6,818 nt of DNA, taken from positions 1 to 6,818 of the forward strand of contig CALISV010000136.1 in NCBI GenBank assembly GCA_938041615.1, written 5' to 3'. Within the stretch, counting starts at the first letter, position 1. Each line of letters opens with the position of its first letter. Under the pieces are notes generated by a model that was not told the origin of the DNA, searched no databases, and saw nothing but the letters and a program-made list of their open reading frames with translations. Made by a program: the position numbers and the translations under genes. Shown here piece after piece: positions 5,731 to 6,818 of the stretch. This stretch comes from an uncultured Campylobacter sp. Its GTDB lineage: Bacteria; Campylobacterota; Campylobacteria; Campylobacterales; Campylobacteraceae.

Positions 5731-6818
5731 ATGAAACTATTTGGAACGGATGGAGTTCGTGGAAAAGCTGGCGAGAAGCTTTCAGCTCAAACATCTATGC
5801 GTCTTGCTATGGCAGCTGGAATTTATTTTAGAAAGACTTCAGCGACAAATGTGATTTTGGTTGGAAAAGATACTAGAAAAAGCGGTTATATGATAGAGAC
5901 TGCCATTGTTGCGGGGCTGACCGCAGTTGGTTACAACGTCCTTCAAATAGGCCCTATGCCAACACCTGCAATCGCATTTTTAACAGAAAATATGCGCTGC
6001 GACGCTGGCATAATGATAAGCGCCTCACACAACCCATACTACGATAACGGCATCAAATTTTTTGATAGCTTTGGCAACAAGCTTGATGAGACGATAGAGG
6101 CTGAGATAGAAAAAATCTTCTACGACGATGAGCTCATCGCAAATGCCCAAAAGACGATGACAGAAATCGGTGCAAACAAGAGGATCGACGATGTTATCGG
6201 CAGATATATCGTGCAGATCAAAAATTCATTCCCAAAAGAGCTAAATTTAAAGAATTTACGAGTGGTTTTAGACGTGGCAAACGGAGCTGCTTACAAGGTC
6301 GCACCAACTGTATTTAGCGAGCTTGGAGCTGACGTCATCGTTATAAACGACGGGCCAAATGGTAGCAACATTAACCAAAACTGTGGCGCGCTTCATCCAG
6401 AAGATCTAGCAAGCGAGGTAAAAAGGCTTCGTGCTGACATCGGCTTTGCGTTTGACGGCGATGCTGATAGGCTTGTCGTTGTCGATGAAAACGGCGAAGT
6501 CGTGCATGGAGATGCGATACTTGGCTCACTAGCTGCATTTTTACACGAGCAAAAGGCGCTAAAAGGCGGAGCTATCGTGGCTACGGTAATGAGTAACGCC
6601 GCACTTGATGACTATCTAAAAGCTCACAAGATCAAGCTACTTCGCTCAAACGTAGGCGATAAATATGTGCTTGAGATGATGAAAGAAAATGGTATAAATT
6701 TTGGCGGTGAGCAAAGCGGACACGTCATATTTAACGACTACGCTAAAACTGGCGACGGCCTTGTAACCTCGATGCAAGTCGTTGCGATGATGCTTAAAAA
6801 AGGCAAAAAAGCTAGTGA
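5731..6818 (+). CDS. glmM: Phosphoglucosamine mutase (partial, C-terminus beyond right edge)
   Basis: The gene encodes the cytoplasmic enzyme converting glucosamine-6-phosphate to glucosamine-1-phosphate, a step toward UDP-GlcNAc for peptidoglycan and lipopolysaccharide. The 362 complete codons present cover domains 1-3 of this alpha-D-phosphohexomutase. [11 protein letters not shown] opens the protein. Ser99 in ISASHNP is the residue phosphorylated in catalysis, DGDADR at 242-247 binds Mg2+, and GGEQSGH at 325-331 is the sugar-recognition loop that distinguishes hexosamine mutases. The phosphate-binding C-terminal domain, roughly 80-85 residues in a usual 445-residue family member, lies past the edge; the frame is still open at the last base. 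The ATG is preceded by AAAAAGGA with an eight-base spacer. It is divergent from rpsT, and no partner gene is visible downstream. Confidence 0.98.
   Translation, partial: MKLFGTDGVRGKAGEKLSAQTSMRLAMAAGIYFRKTSATNVILVGKDTRKSGYMIETAIVAGLTAVGYNVLQIGPMPTPAIAFLTENMRCDAGIMISASHNPYYDNGIKFFDSFGNKLDETIEAEIEKIFYDDELIANAQKTMTEIGANKRIDDVIGRYIVQIKNSFPKELNLKNLRVVLDVANGAAYKVAPTVFSELGADVIVINDGPNGSNINQNCGALHPEDLASEVKRLRADIGFAFDGDADRLVVVDENGEVVHGDAILGSLAAFLHEQKALKGGAIVATVMSNAALDDYLKAHKIKLLRSNVGDKYVLEMMKENGINFGGEQSGHVIFNDYAKTGDGLVTSMQVVAMMLKKGKKAS

Overview
The window looks like chromosomal DNA from an epsilonproteobacterium, most likely a Campylobacter of the oral group (showae / rectus / curvus / concisus type). 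The grounds are an AT-rich intergenic style with TAAAAT or TATAAT -10 elements and no clear -35 boxes, an Hcp-like cysteine-rich Sel1 protein, and the linked prfA, rpsT and glmM genes. The species is an inference; no rRNA or other typing marker is present.

Layout, left to right. Positions 1-586 (minus): a secreted DUF4197 protein, truncated by the left edge. Positions 587-887: a divergent intergenic region crowded with the hexamer AAATTT. Positions 888-1448 (plus): mntP, a manganese efflux pump. Positions 1449-1618: a convergent gap. Positions 1619-2389 (minus): xth, exodeoxyribonuclease III, with a TTG start. Positions 2484-3764 (plus): a compact three-gene unit of an unrecognised exported protein, a small winged-helix DNA-binding protein, and an exported Sel1/Hcp-like protein with eight cysteines. 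Positions 3765-4220: a convergent, apparently non-coding gap, again rich in AAATTT. Positions 4221-5573 (minus): rpsT followed by prfA, a ribosomal-protein / release-factor operon. Positions 5731 to the right edge (plus): glmM, divergent from rpsT and truncated.

The right-hand genes are core housekeeping genes (translation and peptidoglycan precursor synthesis). The left part mixes housekeeping genes (xth, mntP) with envelope and periplasmic proteins. Base composition changes sharply inside prfA: its 3' half is GC-rich like the left part of the window, while its 5' half and rpsT are much more AT-rich.

No tRNA, rRNA, CRISPR array, transposase or prophage gene was seen. I found no clear new multi-gene system. 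The observations most worth following are the secreted / winged-helix / Sel1 cassette, the density of AAATTT between genes, and the composition break in prfA.
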